A stretch of DNA of 64,000 bases from CAWCUK01 sp963798775 (GTDB taxonomy: Bacteria > Bacteroidota > Ignavibacteria > Ignavibacteriales > Ignavibacteriaceae): assembly GCA_963798775.1 (NCBI GenBank), contig CAWCUK010000006.1, forward strand, positions 62,001 through 126,000, in the 5' to 3' direction. The number at the start of each line of letters is the position of its first letter. Positions within the stretch are counted from its first letter, which is position 1. The translations under genes and the position numbers were made by a program. Positions 16,748 through 27,500 of this stretch are shown piece after piece. The notes under the pieces are model-generated. The model saw only the letters and a list, made by a program, of their open reading frames with translations, was not told the DNA's origin and did no database searches.

Positions 16748-18016
16748 CTATTTCATTAAAAATTTATGATCTCTTAATCTATAATTTGATTCAAATGAAT
16801 TTATTAAATCTATATATTTTTCAGTATAGTTTGAGAGAAGATATCTGCATTTTACCGATTCCCTGGCGCGTTCACCTAATTTTACTCTTAATTTTTCATC
16901 CTTTAAAAGCTGGATAATTCTTTCGGCTGCTTCCTCATTTGAAGAAACTAAATATCCGTTTTCACCATCATTTATTTGATATCTAATTCCGCCGGCATTT
17001 CCGCCTATTACAGACTTTCCCTTCCACATTGCTTCTGTTACTGTTAATCCAAAACCTTCTCTAATTGATTTTTGAAGTATTACGGCAGCTTTTCTTTGTA
17101 ATGCGTTTACCAAAGCGGAGTCTTGTTTACTTAATATTATTATTCTCTCTTCTCGTAAATCTAAAAGTGAATGATAAACTTTTTCCCCTTCCGGGTCATC
17201 TGTTGCAATATTTCCCAAAAGTACTAAAGTCGCTTTTATTTTTTTTCTTGCAATTTTAAATGCTTCTATTACGCCTTCAGGATCTTTCCAGCGATCGAAT
17301 CTTGAGATTTGTGCGACTATGGGAAGGTCATACGGAATATTATAATGATTAAGCCGTTCGTTAATTTCATCTTCACCCATTTCTCTATTTGTTATTGAAA
17401 AAGGATTTATCGCGGGTTCAAAATATACTTGAGGAATTTTTAAATTTTGTTTATAATCTTTTAGGGTAAAAATAGCTGCATCGTAAAACTCGACGAATTT
17501 TTTTAGATAATTCCATAAAGGTTTATTGGGTGATGTTAAATCAATATGGCACCGCCAAACCCATGGGCCCCGTTTTCTATAGTATTGAATTATGGGGAGC
17601 GGCTGAGGATCGTGGACTACTACAAAATCATGATCCAAATGATTTCTGATAGCATTTTCGGCAATAACTTTTTCGTAAATATCTTTTTTCAGTTTAGTTA
17701 AATTTATATCGCTTCCTTGCAGAGCATTGTGCATTTTCTTTGTAATGCTGAAAAAATCCGGAGATCCTTGAATTATTCTCCAGCCGGTCGTAATTCCTAT
17801 GCTGTTAAGAAGGAGAGTGAGTGATGAAAGAATTTCCGCTACACCGCCGCCGTAATATGTTGAATTAATAAAGACCATATTTAAATCTTGTAATGGACGT
17901 GATTTATTTAAAATACGTTCAACTGCCTCCGCGCCGATTAATTTTTCGTAATCTTCTATACTAATATTTTGTGGTAGCTGATTTTGCATTTTCTTTATTC
18001 TTTTTTCGGAATCCAT
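16748..18016 (-). CDS. treT: Trehalose glycosyltransferring synthase (GT4 family)
   Basis: 422 residues with the TreT layout. The N-terminal domain has the donor-side loop INSTYYGGGVAEILSSL (about 50-66), GWRIIQGSPDFF and VVHDPQPLPII. The C-terminal GT4 domain has QISRFDRWKDPEGVIEAF and the nucleotide-sugar motif EGFGLTVTEAMW followed by GGNAGGIRYQI. TreT makes trehalose from NDP-glucose and glucose, reversibly in some organisms. It lies about 70 bases downstream of galT on the same strand, consistent with sugar-nucleotide and trehalose metabolism in one unit. The start ATG at 18016 is followed by a second Met at residue 10; either is possible. Confidence 0.9.
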   Translation of the reverse strand: MDSEKRIKKMQNQLPQNISIEDYEKLIGAEAVERILNKSRPLQDLNMVFINSTYYGGGVAEILSSLTLLLNSIGITTGWRIIQGSPDFFSITKKMHNALQGSDINLTKLKKDIYEKVIAENAIRNHLDHDFVVVHDPQPLPIIQYYRKRGPWVWRCHIDLTSPNKPLWNYLKKFVEFYDAAIFTLKDYKQNLKIPQVYFEPAINPFSITNREMGEDEINERLNHYNIPYDLPIVAQISRFDRWKDPEGVIEAFKIARKKIKATLVLLGNIATDDPEGEKVYHSLLDLREERIIILSKQDSALVNALQRKAAVILQKSIREGFGLTVTEAMWKGKSVIGGNAGGIRYQINDGENGYLVSSNEEAAERIIQLLKDEKLRVKLGERARESVKCRYLLSNYTEKYIDLINSFESNYRLRDHKFLMK

Positions 18017-18084
18017 TAATCAATCTAATAAAGCCGATGAAGAAAACTAGTGATTAAAATACTTGTATAAATCTTAACAAAATT

Positions 18085-19086
18085 TTAATTCTTCTTTAGC
18101 AGAAATTCCGCATTATTTTCCGGCAGCGTAGGATTTATACTTATTCCTGAACCGATTTCAAAACCGGCTCTGGTAACCAATCTGGGCCTTATCTGCAAGA
18201 ACCAATGAAGATGAGGTTCATCGGCTTTATAACGCGGCGCGGTATTAATTATATAATTATAATCCGGATTATCTAATTTGGCATAAATGAGATGTAAAAC
18301 GTCCTTCAGTATGCGTGCAAATTCACTTTTCTCTTTATCATTAATTTCCCCAAAGTCAGCTTTATGAACTTTGGGCACAATGTTAATTTCAAAAGGAACC
18401 TCTGCCGCAAAGGGCACATAAGCCGCGAAGTTTTCGGATTCTTGAATAATTCTTTTTCTTTCCTTCAGTTCGTATTGCAGCATTTCACAAACAACGCATT
18501 TTTTCCATTCGTCGTAATATTCCTGTGCTTCTTCTTCTTTTTGTCGTATATGTCTCGGTACAAAATTAGTAACAATAAATTGTGAATGCGGATGAACTAA
18601 AGATGTTCCGGCAGCCTGCCCGTGATTTCTGAATAAAATCGGCATCATGTAATGATGATCTTTCATTACATCAACATATCGTTTATGATATGTTTCTATA
18701 ACAGCCGAAACTTCATCGTAATTCATTTTAGCTATTCCCCGGTTATGCAGTGGAGTTTCTATAATTACTTCATGAAGTCCATATCCATGCATGGTTACAT
18801 AAATACCTTCTGTTTTACGTTCCATGTCAATGCCTTTTTTCAAAACAGGAAATTTATTGGGAATTACTCTTGTCTGCCATTTATTATTTCCTTTATTAGG
18901 AAGTTCCATAATTATTTGAGAAATTTCTTCCTCATTGCCGGGACAAAAAGGGCAGTTTTTATCATGAGGAGGAATATCATCTTTAGCTTTTTTTGTTGAA
19001 TAATCATGCGGCCTATCACCTCGGCCGGGCGCGTAAATTACCCATTCCTTAGTCGCTTTATTTTGCCTTACTTCATTTCCCGTCAT
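18085..19086 (-). CDS. galT: Galactose-1-phosphate uridylyltransferase
   Basis: 333 residues, the normal GalT length. The zinc-site motif CPFCPGNEE lies near residues 45-53. The active-site segment NHGQAAGTSLVHPHSQ contains the nucleophilic His in the HPH triad, and PHLHWFLQIRPRL lies near the C-terminus. GalT exchanges UMP between UDP-glucose and galactose-1-phosphate; some bacterial relatives act on other sugar phosphates or ADP-sugars. The ATG at 19086 follows GGAGG at seven bases, a strong site. Co-directional with treT downstream. Only galT of the Leloir pathway is seen here. Confidence 0.92.
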   Translation of the reverse strand: MTGNEVRQNKATKEWVIYAPGRGDRPHDYSTKKAKDDIPPHDKNCPFCPGNEEEISQIIMELPNKGNNKWQTRVIPNKFPVLKKGIDMERKTEGIYVTMHGYGLHEVIIETPLHNRGIAKMNYDEVSAVIETYHKRYVDVMKDHHYMMPILFRNHGQAAGTSLVHPHSQFIVTNFVPRHIRQKEEEAQEYYDEWKKCVVCEMLQYELKERKRIIQESENFAAYVPFAAEVPFEINIVPKVHKADFGEINDKEKSEFARILKDVLHLIYAKLDNPDYNYIINTAPRYKADEPHLHWFLQIRPRLVTRAGFEIGSGISINPTLPENNAEFLLKKN

Positions 19087-19508
19087 TCATTTTCCTCCTG
19101 ATTATTATTAAATATAAAAAAAAAGAGGATCAATAATTTTGACCATGCTTAAATTTTATTTTTGCCGATTCAATAAAAGAAGATATCTTGATCAAAATTA
19201 CCTATTTAATTCCGGGTAAAAAATTAAACGTAGTTAAAAGTTGGCTACAGCGGAGAAATTATTGTTACACTTCTTTCCCAAAGAAAATTTTAAGAAGGTT
19301 GGAATTCTATTATCGGTTCTTCTTTGAAAAATATTTGAGCAAGAATAAATATTATTTTTCATAAAGATTACTTAAATATCACTTATTAAAAATTTAACAC
19401 ATCTTAATTTTTAAGAATTATGGTACATATTGATTAATATCAGCCAATTCCATACCTTTATTTATCTAAATCAAATCTTAATAGTAATAATAAGAATATG
19501 ATAGGCTT
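19087..19508. other. Intergenic, 422 bases between divergent galT and the FTR1 gene
   Basis: AT-rich region that must hold both promoters. I see no reading frame with a ribosome site, no strong hairpin and no clean promoter consensus. Confidence 0.4.
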
Positions 19509-21431
19509 ATGCGAACTTCTTTAATGTTTATATGGATTTTTCTTTCATTCTATTGTTTATCTATCGCTTCGGTTTCTAATGATGAACTGACAAAAAATAT
19601 ACGCACTTTTGTGAGTCTATTAGATTATATCGGGACCGATTATCATAATGCTGTTGAATCCGGTGTAGTTAAAGATAAAAATGAATTTGCCGAAATGAAT
19701 GAGTTCGCCGGGAAAGCCGGTTTTCTTTTTAATAAATTTTCAATGCAGCTTAATATCCGTTATGAAATCCAAATTAAATCCGACTTAAATTCTTTAAGAA
19801 GTTTTATTTCTAAAAGGAAAAATAAAGTGGATGTACTTGCCTTAACAAATAAAATTAAGCAGGAAATATTAAAACTTAATCTCATTCAAATTGCGCCTTC
19901 GGAATGGGGAGATATTGCTGCCGGGAAAAAAGTTTATAAAAATAATTGCGTTTCATGCCATGGAATAAATGGAGACGGCAAAGGAGAACTGGCAGCGAAT
20001 TTATCTCCAAAACCGGCTAATTTATTAGACGATAAATTGATGTCCTCTATTTCACCTTTTCAAATTTATAATACTGTTAGGCTCGGTATAAGCGGAACGA
20101 GTATGCCGCCTTTTTCCCGGCTTACAGATGAGCAAGTTTGGGATTTATCTTTTTATGTGAGCTCTTTGAGGTATCAAAATAACAACTTTAATGTAGATTC
20201 ATTAAAAATATTTTATTCAAATATTAAATCTAAAATAAGTTTAGAAGATGCCGCCACTTTATCCGACAATGAGTTATTAAAGAAATTGGATAATGAAAAA
20301 TTTGTCGCTGCAATTAGACTTCATAATGAAAATAAGATTTCTAATAAATCTATCAGAATCGCGTCAGTTTATCTTGATGATGTTCAGAGGTTTTACAAAA
20401 ATAAAGATTATGATAAAGCCGCTGATAAAGCTCTGTTTGCTTATTTGGATGGAATTGAACCGTTTGAAGCACAGCTTGTTTCGATAAATTCAGAACTGAA
20501 GGGGAACATTGAATCGGTGCTCTATCAACTAAGGACGGATATAAAAAACCATGAACAATTTGAAAAAATAAAAAATGATATTTCAAACGCGAAAGTTTTA
20601 ATAAATGAAGCGGCTTCGCAGCTTGAAAATAAGAGGTACTCCTTCTGGTTCGCTTTTCTATTTGCGGCGTCTATTATTCTTAGGGAAGGTATTGAAGCGT
20701 TTTTAATTATTATAACAATACTTGGAGTTTTAAAATCCGTAAACGCGATAAAAGCCGTAAACTGGGTGCACGGCGGATGGATTACCGCTTTAATAATCGG
20801 CATTGCGAGTATGTTTTTTGTAAATCTAATTGTTTCCTTCGGTTCGCAAAATAGAGAGTTGATGGAGGGAATAGGTTCTCTATTCGCGGTTGTTCTTCTT
20901 CTTTATATCGGTTTTTGGCTGCACAGTAAAACCGAAGCTAAAAAATGGAAAGAGTTTGTTGAACAAAAAATTTTGAAATTAGTTAACGGCAGAAATATGT
21001 TAGGTTTATTTTTCCTTTCTTTTATTGTCGTTTTTAGGGAAGCATTTGAATCGGCAATTTTTCTTTCGGCCGTTAATCTTGAAGTTGATCAAGCGAATAA
21101 GAGCGGAATTTATTTAGGCGCCGCTTCAGCCTTAATAGTGGTTTTAATTCTTTCCTGGATTGCGGTGAAATATACCGCGAAACTCCCTGTTAAAAAATTA
21201 TTCAAATATTCCGCTCTGGTAATGACTATACTGGCTGTTGTTTTAGTCGGGAAAGGAATTCACGCACTGCAGGAAAGCGGGTATTCAAGTATAACTCAAA
21301 TCCCGTTGCATTTAAATTTTTCATTATTTGGAATTTATCCTACAATTGAAACTATAGTTGCTCAATCTGTTATTCTAATTTTTTCAATAGTTCTTTGGGA
21401 AATGAATAAAAGAATTCCCAACAAAAGTTAA
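19509..21431 (+). CDS. Cytochrome c-FTR1 iron permease fusion
   Basis: A 640-residue protein with a signal peptide (1-20), a helical periplasmic segment, a class I cytochrome c domain with the haem motif CVSCHG at 147-152 and axial Met candidate in GTSMPPFSRLT, a second helical stretch, and a C-terminal FTR1 domain of about seven TM helices. FTR1 REXXE-type motifs appear as REGIEAF near 392 and REAFESA near 510. FTR1 permeases take up iron after ferroxidation in yeast. In bacteria the fused cytochrome domain is thought to accept electrons from Fe2+ oxidation at the permease mouth. No partner gene of the EfeOB type adjoins it. The TonB receptor at 27670 may serve outer-membrane iron uptake. 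Confidence 0.92.
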   Translation: MRTSLMFIWIFLSFYCLSIASVSNDELTKNIRTFVSLLDYIGTDYHNAVESGVVKDKNEFAEMNEFAGKAGFLFNKFSMQLNIRYEIQIKSDLNSLRSFISKRKNKVDVLALTNKIKQEILKLNLIQIAPSEWGDIAAGKKVYKNNCVSCHGINGDGKGELAANLSPKPANLLDDKLMSSISPFQIYNTVRLGISGTSMPPFSRLTDEQVWDLSFYVSSLRYQNNNFNVDSLKIFYSNIKSKISLEDAATLSDNELLKKLDNEKFVAAIRLHNENKISNKSIRIASVYLDDVQRFYKNKDYDKAADKALFAYLDGIEPFEAQLVSINSELKGNIESVLYQLRTDIKNHEQFEKIKNDISNAKVLINEAASQLENKRYSFWFAFLFAASIILREGIEAFLIIITILGVLKSVNAIKAVNWVHGGWITALIIGIASMFFVNLIVSFGSQNRELMEGIGSLFAVVLLLYIGFWLHSKTEAKKWKEFVEQKILKLVNGRNMLGLFFLSFIVVFREAFESAIFLSAVNLEVDQANKSGIYLGAASALIVVLILSWIAVKYTAKLPVKKLFKYSALVMTILAVVLVGKGIHALQESGYSSITQIPLHLNFSLFGIYPTIETIVAQSVILIFSIVLWEMNKRIPNKS

Positions 21432-21592
21432 ATGCAAAATTATTTTCCTCGGGATCATTCTTTCTACCGGGTTTTTACGCGGAAGCCCCTTTATATTGCC
21501 GTAATTATACTTTTAAATTTTAATTAGCAATTTTATATTTGTCGAATATTAATAATAAAAATCGTAAAGCATTTCTATAAGGAGAAAGATTC

Positions 21593-21976
21593 ATGTTAAA
21601 GAACGCCAAATCTTTTAGCAGTTTTTCTGTTAATGACTTAAAAAAAACTCGAGAATTCTATTCGGAAGTACTTGAGTTGAATGTTTCTGCGGTTCCGGAA
21701 ATGAATATGCTGCTTACTTTGAATTTAGCTGATGATCAAAATGTTATGATTTATGAAAAACCAAATCACATACCCGCAGAATTTACTGTGTTAAGTTTTA
21801 TAGTTAAAAATATTGATGATACGGTTCAGAATCTAATTAGCCGCGGTGTTAATTTTGAAAAATATGAGGGTGATCTAAAAACAGATAACAAGGGAATAAT
21901 GAGAGGTAAAGGCCCCGCCATAGCATGGTTTAAGGATCCGGCAGGAAATATTTTATCTGTCATTCAAGAAATATAG
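21593..21976 (+). CDS. VOC-superfamily (glyoxalase/dioxygenase-fold) protein
   Basis: 127 residues with the paired beta-alpha-beta-beta-beta modules of the VOC fold. SFSVNDLKKTREFYSEVLEL at the N-terminus and the GPAIAWFKDPAGNILSVIQ ending are the typical glyoxalase/bleomycin-resistance signatures. The substrate is not predictable. A GGAGAAAG site precedes the ATG, and the DoxX gene follows after 37 bases, so the two are probably co-transcribed. Confidence 0.85.
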   Translation: MLKNAKSFSSFSVNDLKKTREFYSEVLELNVSAVPEMNMLLTLNLADDQNVMIYEKPNHIPAEFTVLSFIVKNIDDTVQNLISRGVNFEKYEGDLKTDNKGIMRGKGPAIAWFKDPAGNILSVIQEI

Positions 21977-22013
21977 TATTTTTATTCAATAAAAAAATTA
22001 TTACTGAAATTGT

Positions 22014-22451
22014 ATGAAAACGAATTTAAGAGTTTTAGTAAGTTCAAATAATACATTAGTTGATATTTCTATTTTTATTCTTCGGTGCTCGTTGGGAATT
22101 ATATTTTTCGGCGTCGGGGCAGGCAAAGCGTTTGGCTGGTTCGGCGGAATTGGAATGGAAACTACTTTGCATTATTTCACCGGAATGGAATTTTCGGTTT
22201 CACTTACTTATTTAAGCGTTTACGCCGAATTTATCGGCGGAATTTTGCTATTGGTAGGTTTATTTACGCGGCCGGCGGCATTTGCTTTAATAATTAATAT
22301 GATTGTCGCGACTGTTATCACCTTACCAAAAGGATTCTTTTCCGGCGGCGCTTCTTATCCTTTTAGTTTGGTATTCACTTTAATTGTAATTTTATTAATT
22401 GGGCCGAGAAAATTTAGTTTAGATTTTTTATTATTCGGTAGAAAATTTTAA
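22014..22451 (+). CDS. DoxX-family membrane protein
   Basis: 145 residues with four hydrophobic helices. The DoxX pattern is visible: an initial helix with RCSLGIIFFGVGAGKAFGWFGG, then VSLTYLSVYAEFIGGILLLVGLFTRPAA and a C-terminal LIVILLIGPRKFSLD. DoxX/TQO-like proteins occur with oxidoreductases and in oxidative-stress complexes, but most have no assigned reaction. Probably in one transcript with the VOC gene upstream. Confidence 0.88.
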   Translation: MKTNLRVLVSSNNTLVDISIFILRCSLGIIFFGVGAGKAFGWFGGIGMETTLHYFTGMEFSVSLTYLSVYAEFIGGILLLVGLFTRPAAFALIINMIVATVITLPKGFFSGGASYPFSLVFTLIVILLIGPRKFSLDFLLFGRKF

Positions 22452-22624
22452 GAAGTTGATTTTACTGCTACTTTATCTTATTTCAAAAATCCGAATTCAT
22501 ACTTTTTCTTAATTCTGATCTTGTTTTGATCATCATACAAATTGTTCTAATACTTATTTATCTTATTAATAAAGGAAGTTGTAATAGAATATAAATAATA
22601 AATTGCTATATCTGAAGTTAAAAA

Positions 22625-23629
22625 ATGAATTTATTATTGGGAATTATCGGAATAATTTTATTTGCGGTTGTAATTGTTGATGTTTTGCAAACTACATTTT
22701 TTCTTACGGGGACGGGACTTTTATCCGGACAGTTATCCTTAGGCATTTGGAAACTTCTATTAATAATTCAAAAAAAAAGTAAAAAAAGAATGCATAGGTT
22801 ATTGGCTTATGCTGGAAGTTCAATTATTCTTGTTAATTTTTTTATTTGGGTAGTCGTTTTTTTCTTCGGCATAACTTTTATCTTTCATTTTAGTGAAAAC
22901 TCAATTATAAACTCCCGAACCGGAATAGCTTCCGGTTTTTGGGAAAAATTATATTATGTGGGTTTTTCTGTAACTACTTTAGGCATCGGTGATTTTATTC
23001 CGGGTTCTAAATTTTGGGAATTGTTTACCATCTTTTCGTCTGTAACAGGATTCTTTTTGTTAACTATTATTATTACTTATCTTATTCCGTTAATTTCATC
23101 TGTGGAAGAAAAAAGAAAATTCGCCGCTATTGTTAATAATATTGGCGAAACTCCTCAAGAATTTTTAGAAAAGTTGAAAACAGAAAAAAGTTACAATAAT
23201 CTTTCAAATCTTTTAATGCAGTTTCTCTTGCTTATAAACTCGATGACACAGAAACATTTCGCTTATCCCGCTCTTCATTATTTCCATTCAGTAAATTTAA
23301 AAAACGCTGCGGCACCCGCTGTGGCGGTATTAGATGAAGCTTTATCAATATTTATTATCGCGCATCCGGATAATTATAAAGAAACATCAAATATTATAAT
23401 ACCTCTAAGAAACGCTATTCTTAATTTTCTTGTAACTCTAGAAGATTCATTTATGAAAGTAGGAAATGAAGTGCCGGTTTTACCAGAAATTTTACTTTCG
23501 GAAAATCTAAATATTTCTACTGATAGTAAAAAAATAAAGCAATTTTATGCCGGTATTGAAAAGAGAAGAAAACTTCTGCTTTCTTATGTTAAAAACGACG
23601 GCTGGGATTGGGAGGATATTATTAACTAA
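22625..23629 (+). CDS. Two-helix potassium-channel-like membrane protein
   Basis: 334 residues. The N-terminal third has membrane helices at about 1-22 and 58-85, a pore helix and the selectivity-filter-like loop TTLGIGDFIPG (about residues 118-128), and an inner helix TGFFLLTIIITYLIPL. The TxGxGD signature identifies the Ion_trans_2/KcsA-type pore; the filter has Ile where potassium channels usually have Tyr or Phe. The remaining 180 residues are a soluble helical cytoplasmic domain without a recognised TrkA-N (RCK) motif. Probably a homotetrameric cation channel gated by an uncharacterised domain. Monocistronic, with a terminator after it. Confidence 0.82.
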   Translation: MNLLLGIIGIILFAVVIVDVLQTTFFLTGTGLLSGQLSLGIWKLLLIIQKKSKKRMHRLLAYAGSSIILVNFFIWVVVFFFGITFIFHFSENSIINSRTGIASGFWEKLYYVGFSVTTLGIGDFIPGSKFWELFTIFSSVTGFFLLTIIITYLIPLISSVEEKRKFAAIVNNIGETPQEFLEKLKTEKSYNNLSNLLMQFLLLINSMTQKHFAYPALHYFHSVNLKNAAAPAVAVLDEALSIFIIAHPDNYKETSNIIIPLRNAILNFLVTLEDSFMKVGNEVPVLPEILLSENLNISTDSKKIKQFYAGIEKRRKLLLSYVKNDGWDWEDIIN

Positions 23630-23661
23630 AGGAAATATGAACTATTTACCTTTAAAATAAG

Positions 23662-23695
23662 AACTGCCGATTTGGTTTATCGGCAGTTTCTAATA
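23662..23695. terminator. Bidirectional terminator between convergent genes
   Basis: Perfect 10-bp stem AACTGCCGAT / ATCGGCAGTT with a 7-base loop, between the channel gene and the leftward barrel gene. Confidence 0.85.
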
Positions 23696-23712
23696 TAACC
23701 TTAAGTTTTTAT

Positions 23713-24387
23713 TTAAAAATAAATTGCTAAAGTTATAAAACCTTGACTTGTTAAACCGATAGTGGTAAGGCTTCCGCCGGCTGTAGTTGTGGTTTGATTT
23801 CCTACAGTTACTTCCTCATCAGCTTGTGAAGTGCTGCTGAAACCAACTCTATATTCGGCACCCAGACTTAATTCATCGTATATAAAAAATTCCGCTCCGA
23901 CCATTCCGAATACAGAAATTGTTGTGCCGGCATTAAACGCGTTGCCGCCAATATTAACTCCGTTGCGGTTATTGGATACTTTATTTTCGCCGCCTACTGT
24001 TTGCTGCGTTTCTTCTGTAGAAGTTGTTGAAAAAGCAATACCGCCGCCCAAATATGGACTAACTCTTTTTGTGCTTAAATGATATTCAACCGCACCGTTT
24101 ATACCGAAAGTTGTAGCTGAATTTTTATTATCAGGTAAATTTGTATTTGGAGTTGAAACACTTGCGTTAGCAAATTGTAATCCGCCTCTAATTGCCAAAT
24201 TAGAATTCAGAAAATATTTGCCTCCTACACCGCCTTCAAAATTTCCCGCGCCGATATTGGCTAAACCACTGAATTGAAATAGTAAAGCTTTTGAACCTGC
24301 GTACAAGGTAGGTTTAACTTCAGACTGCGCAAAGAGAAAGGAAGAAATGGTTAATACAGCAATTAGAACATTGTATAGTTTTTTCAT
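23713..24387 (-). CDS. Outer-membrane beta-barrel protein (OmpA/OprF-like porin fold)
   Basis: 224 residues with a clear signal peptide (MKKLYNVLIAVLTISSFLFA, cleaved near AQS). The mature chain consists of alternating strands and Gly/Asn/Thr turns and ends in AIYF, the aromatic C-terminal residue used by the BAM complex. Segments such as GVGGKYFLNSNLAIRGGLQF and LSLGAEYRVGFS match small eight-stranded Bacteroidota barrels. No peptidoglycan-binding domain is present. The role is unknown; possibly structural or a small pore. Confidence 0.8.
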   Translation of the reverse strand: MKKLYNVLIAVLTISSFLFAQSEVKPTLYAGSKALLFQFSGLANIGAGNFEGGVGGKYFLNSNLAIRGGLQFANASVSTPNTNLPDNKNSATTFGINGAVEYHLSTKRVSPYLGGGIAFSTTSTEETQQTVGGENKVSNNRNGVNIGGNAFNAGTTISVFGMVGAEFFIYDELSLGAEYRVGFSSTSQADEEVTVGNQTTTTAGGSLTTIGLTSQGFITLAIYF

Positions 24388-24558
24388 AGAGCAAAATCCT
24401 TTATTGTTAGAAAAAAAATTATCAGAGAAAAATAATAATTAGCCGGAGATTTAACAAACAGAAATTTTCGTACAATTAACTGGATCAACTTATGAGAAAA
24501 AAGAAGGGCATTATGTTATAATTTAATAACAATTTTATCTGATTTTACTTTATGAGAA

Positions 24559-27500
24559 CTATTCCGGTTTGGTAGTAAATGTAATCTCATATTTGGTGCC
24601 TGTGGAATTAGTGACTTCAACATTTCCGTTTATTTGTTCTACCATTATTGTTACAAGCTGTAATCCTAAAGTTTCGGATTTCCATAAATCAAAATCTTCG
24701 GGAATCCCGATACCGTTATCCTTTACCATCATACAGTATTTATTTTCTTCTAACTTGGTGACTGTAATATAAAGTAAATTTTCACTATTGCTGTTATTAC
24801 TAAAGGCATATTTAAGTGAGTTTGAAACTAATTCCGTGATAATTAATCCTAATGATATTGCTAAATTTATATCGATATAAAAATCTTTTATATCCGTTAT
24901 AGTTCTTATTTCATTATTTTGTTTATAAGATATCATCAAGTTATTTATAATATCGATTATATATTCTTTAAAATCGATCGTTGTATAATTCTTTGTTTGA
25001 TAAAGCTTTTCATGAACAAGCGACATCGATCTTATTCTATTTTGGCTTTCCTTAAATGCTTCTTTCGGATCAGTAAAAGAATTTTCTTGTAAGTTTAACA
25101 AGCTGCTTATAATCTGCAAGTTATTTTTAACCCGGTGATGAACTTCTTTAAGTAATACTTCTTTTTCTTTTAGAGAGTTTTCTATAATATGTTTTCGCTC
25201 GGTTATTTCATGAACTAACGAAAATATGTCGTTATTTCTGGAATCCAATTCTTTTTGAAGTGAATCTCGTATAATTTTCAAATTAATTGAATTTTGTACA
25301 CGTGCCAGTAATTCATCAATGGTAAAGGGTTTGTTTAAATAATCGTACGCGCCTATTTTAAGTAAACTTATTTTTAATTCTTCATCTGTTTTTGCCGTTA
25401 GTAATATTATAGGAACTGAATCAAGCGCGGGTACTTTTTTAACTTCCTCAACAAATTTATCTCCGGTCATTTCAGGCATCATAATATCTGTAATTATAAG
25501 ATCCGGCTTTATGGATACCGCTTTCTGAAATCCTTCTTTACCGTTATACGCGGATGTTACATTGTAGTTTTTACCCAATATGTTCGCGATGAACCTGTTC
25601 ATTTCAATATTATCTTCAACAACCAAAATAATGGGAGCGTTATTCAGCGATTCGGAAAAATTTTTCTCGCTTACTTCGATAAGATTTCGGGTTTCTTCTG
25701 CGGGGGGATCTATGCCCAAATCTTCTAAAAAATTTAATTCTTCATTTTGAGCAACGGCTGTTTGCTGTATTTCCACTTCTTTAGAAACTTTGGAAGGAAT
25801 TGTAAATCTGAATATGGCGCCGCCGTTTTCATCGTTAAAAACATTTATTTCGCCTCCATGTATTTCTACAAATTCTTTCGCTATAGAAAGTCCCAAACCC
25901 GTACTTCCAAGATGTGTTGATAATCCATTATTTTTATTTTGAAATCTTTGAAATATACTTCCTATTAAAGCAGGGTCTACACCGGGTCCGCTGTCTTTTA
26001 TTTCAAATAAAACTTCATCATTATTTTGATTTAAACTGCAAATAATTGTCCCGTTTTTGGGTGTGTATTTAAAAGCGTTGGAAAAAAGATTTAATAAAAC
26101 TCTCTGAATTTTATTTCGATCGGCTTGAACTATAATATTTTTATTGTTTATCAACTGAAAACTTATTTCTTTTTCGGCAGCAAGAGAATCAAAATAAGAT
26201 GCTGTTAATATTACATCTTTGCCAAGATCAAATTCAGAATATTCCAGTTCCATTTTACCGACTTCCAGCTTTGCCAAATCCAGCAAATTATTTACTTGTT
26301 TCAAAAGAATTTTCGCGTTTTGCCGAATAACCTTTACATCTCTTTGGAATTCGGGAAGTAAATCTGCTTCCATTATTAATTTTTCTGAAGGGCCCAAAAT
26401 AAGTGCTAGGGGAGTTCTAAGTTCGTGGCTAACATTTGTGAAAAAATTTGTTTTCAATTCATCAAGTTCTTTTAATCTATTATTTAAGATTCTCAAATTA
26501 TCATTCGCGCTTTTTAATTCGGTTGTTCTTTCCGATACCTTTTTTTCCAAATTAGTTTTTGATTCATTAACTTTTACCGCCATTAAATTAAACGCTTCGG
26601 CCAGTTTTCCTATTTCGTCTTTTTGATTTATCTTGACCAAGGAAGAATAATCACCGGCGGCTATTGAAGAAGACGCGACAGTTAAATTATTTAAAGGTGT
26701 TGTAATAGAACGGCTTAATATCCAGGCGATGAAAAGTCCTATAAGTAATACAAAAATTGAAATGATAATCAGGTAAATAAGAAAATCATAAACCGGCCTT
26801 AAAATAACATCTTTTGAGAGTTCAATTAATACCAGCCACGGTGTTCCCGGAATATTATGTTTAGCGGCAATTACTGAGTTGCCGTTTCTTGAATATTCTG
26901 TTACGTTATTCTCCGACTTAAAATTTATTGGGGGGGAAGAAACTTTATTAATTAAATTATTGAAAACTGTACCGTCAGAATTTGCTATATAAAAAGCCGC
27001 GTTACTTCCTATTAAATTATTTATTTGTTGAACCGCATTTTTAGTTGAGGTAAGTTCCCGCCAATTAACTGTGTATCCAATTATTTTACTATTGATGGAA
27101 ATGGGAACAACAATGGCATAAAATATTGAATCATTAAATGTATGGAATTTTCCCACGGTTCCTTTGCCGTTATCAAATGAGGCTTCGAATAATAGCGAAT
27201 CCAGATTTATAGGTATGCTTCTTCTATTATTTGTGGTTAGTACTTTATCAAAATTTTTATTCCAGATTTCAGTAACTAATGTTAATGTATCAGTAGGATC
27301 TTCTAAATTTTCAAGATCATTTAAGGCGTTATTATAAAACTTATCATCGCCTGTTATTAAAAATCTTCTCAGAGATTTACTTTTGGAGTATATATTCTGC
27401 TTTGAATAGAATTTTTGAATTGAGCTTCCCTAATAATTCACTTAATTGCTTGGAAAGATTTTGTGTTCTTTGATATCCTATATTTAAAGTTGCACTTCTC

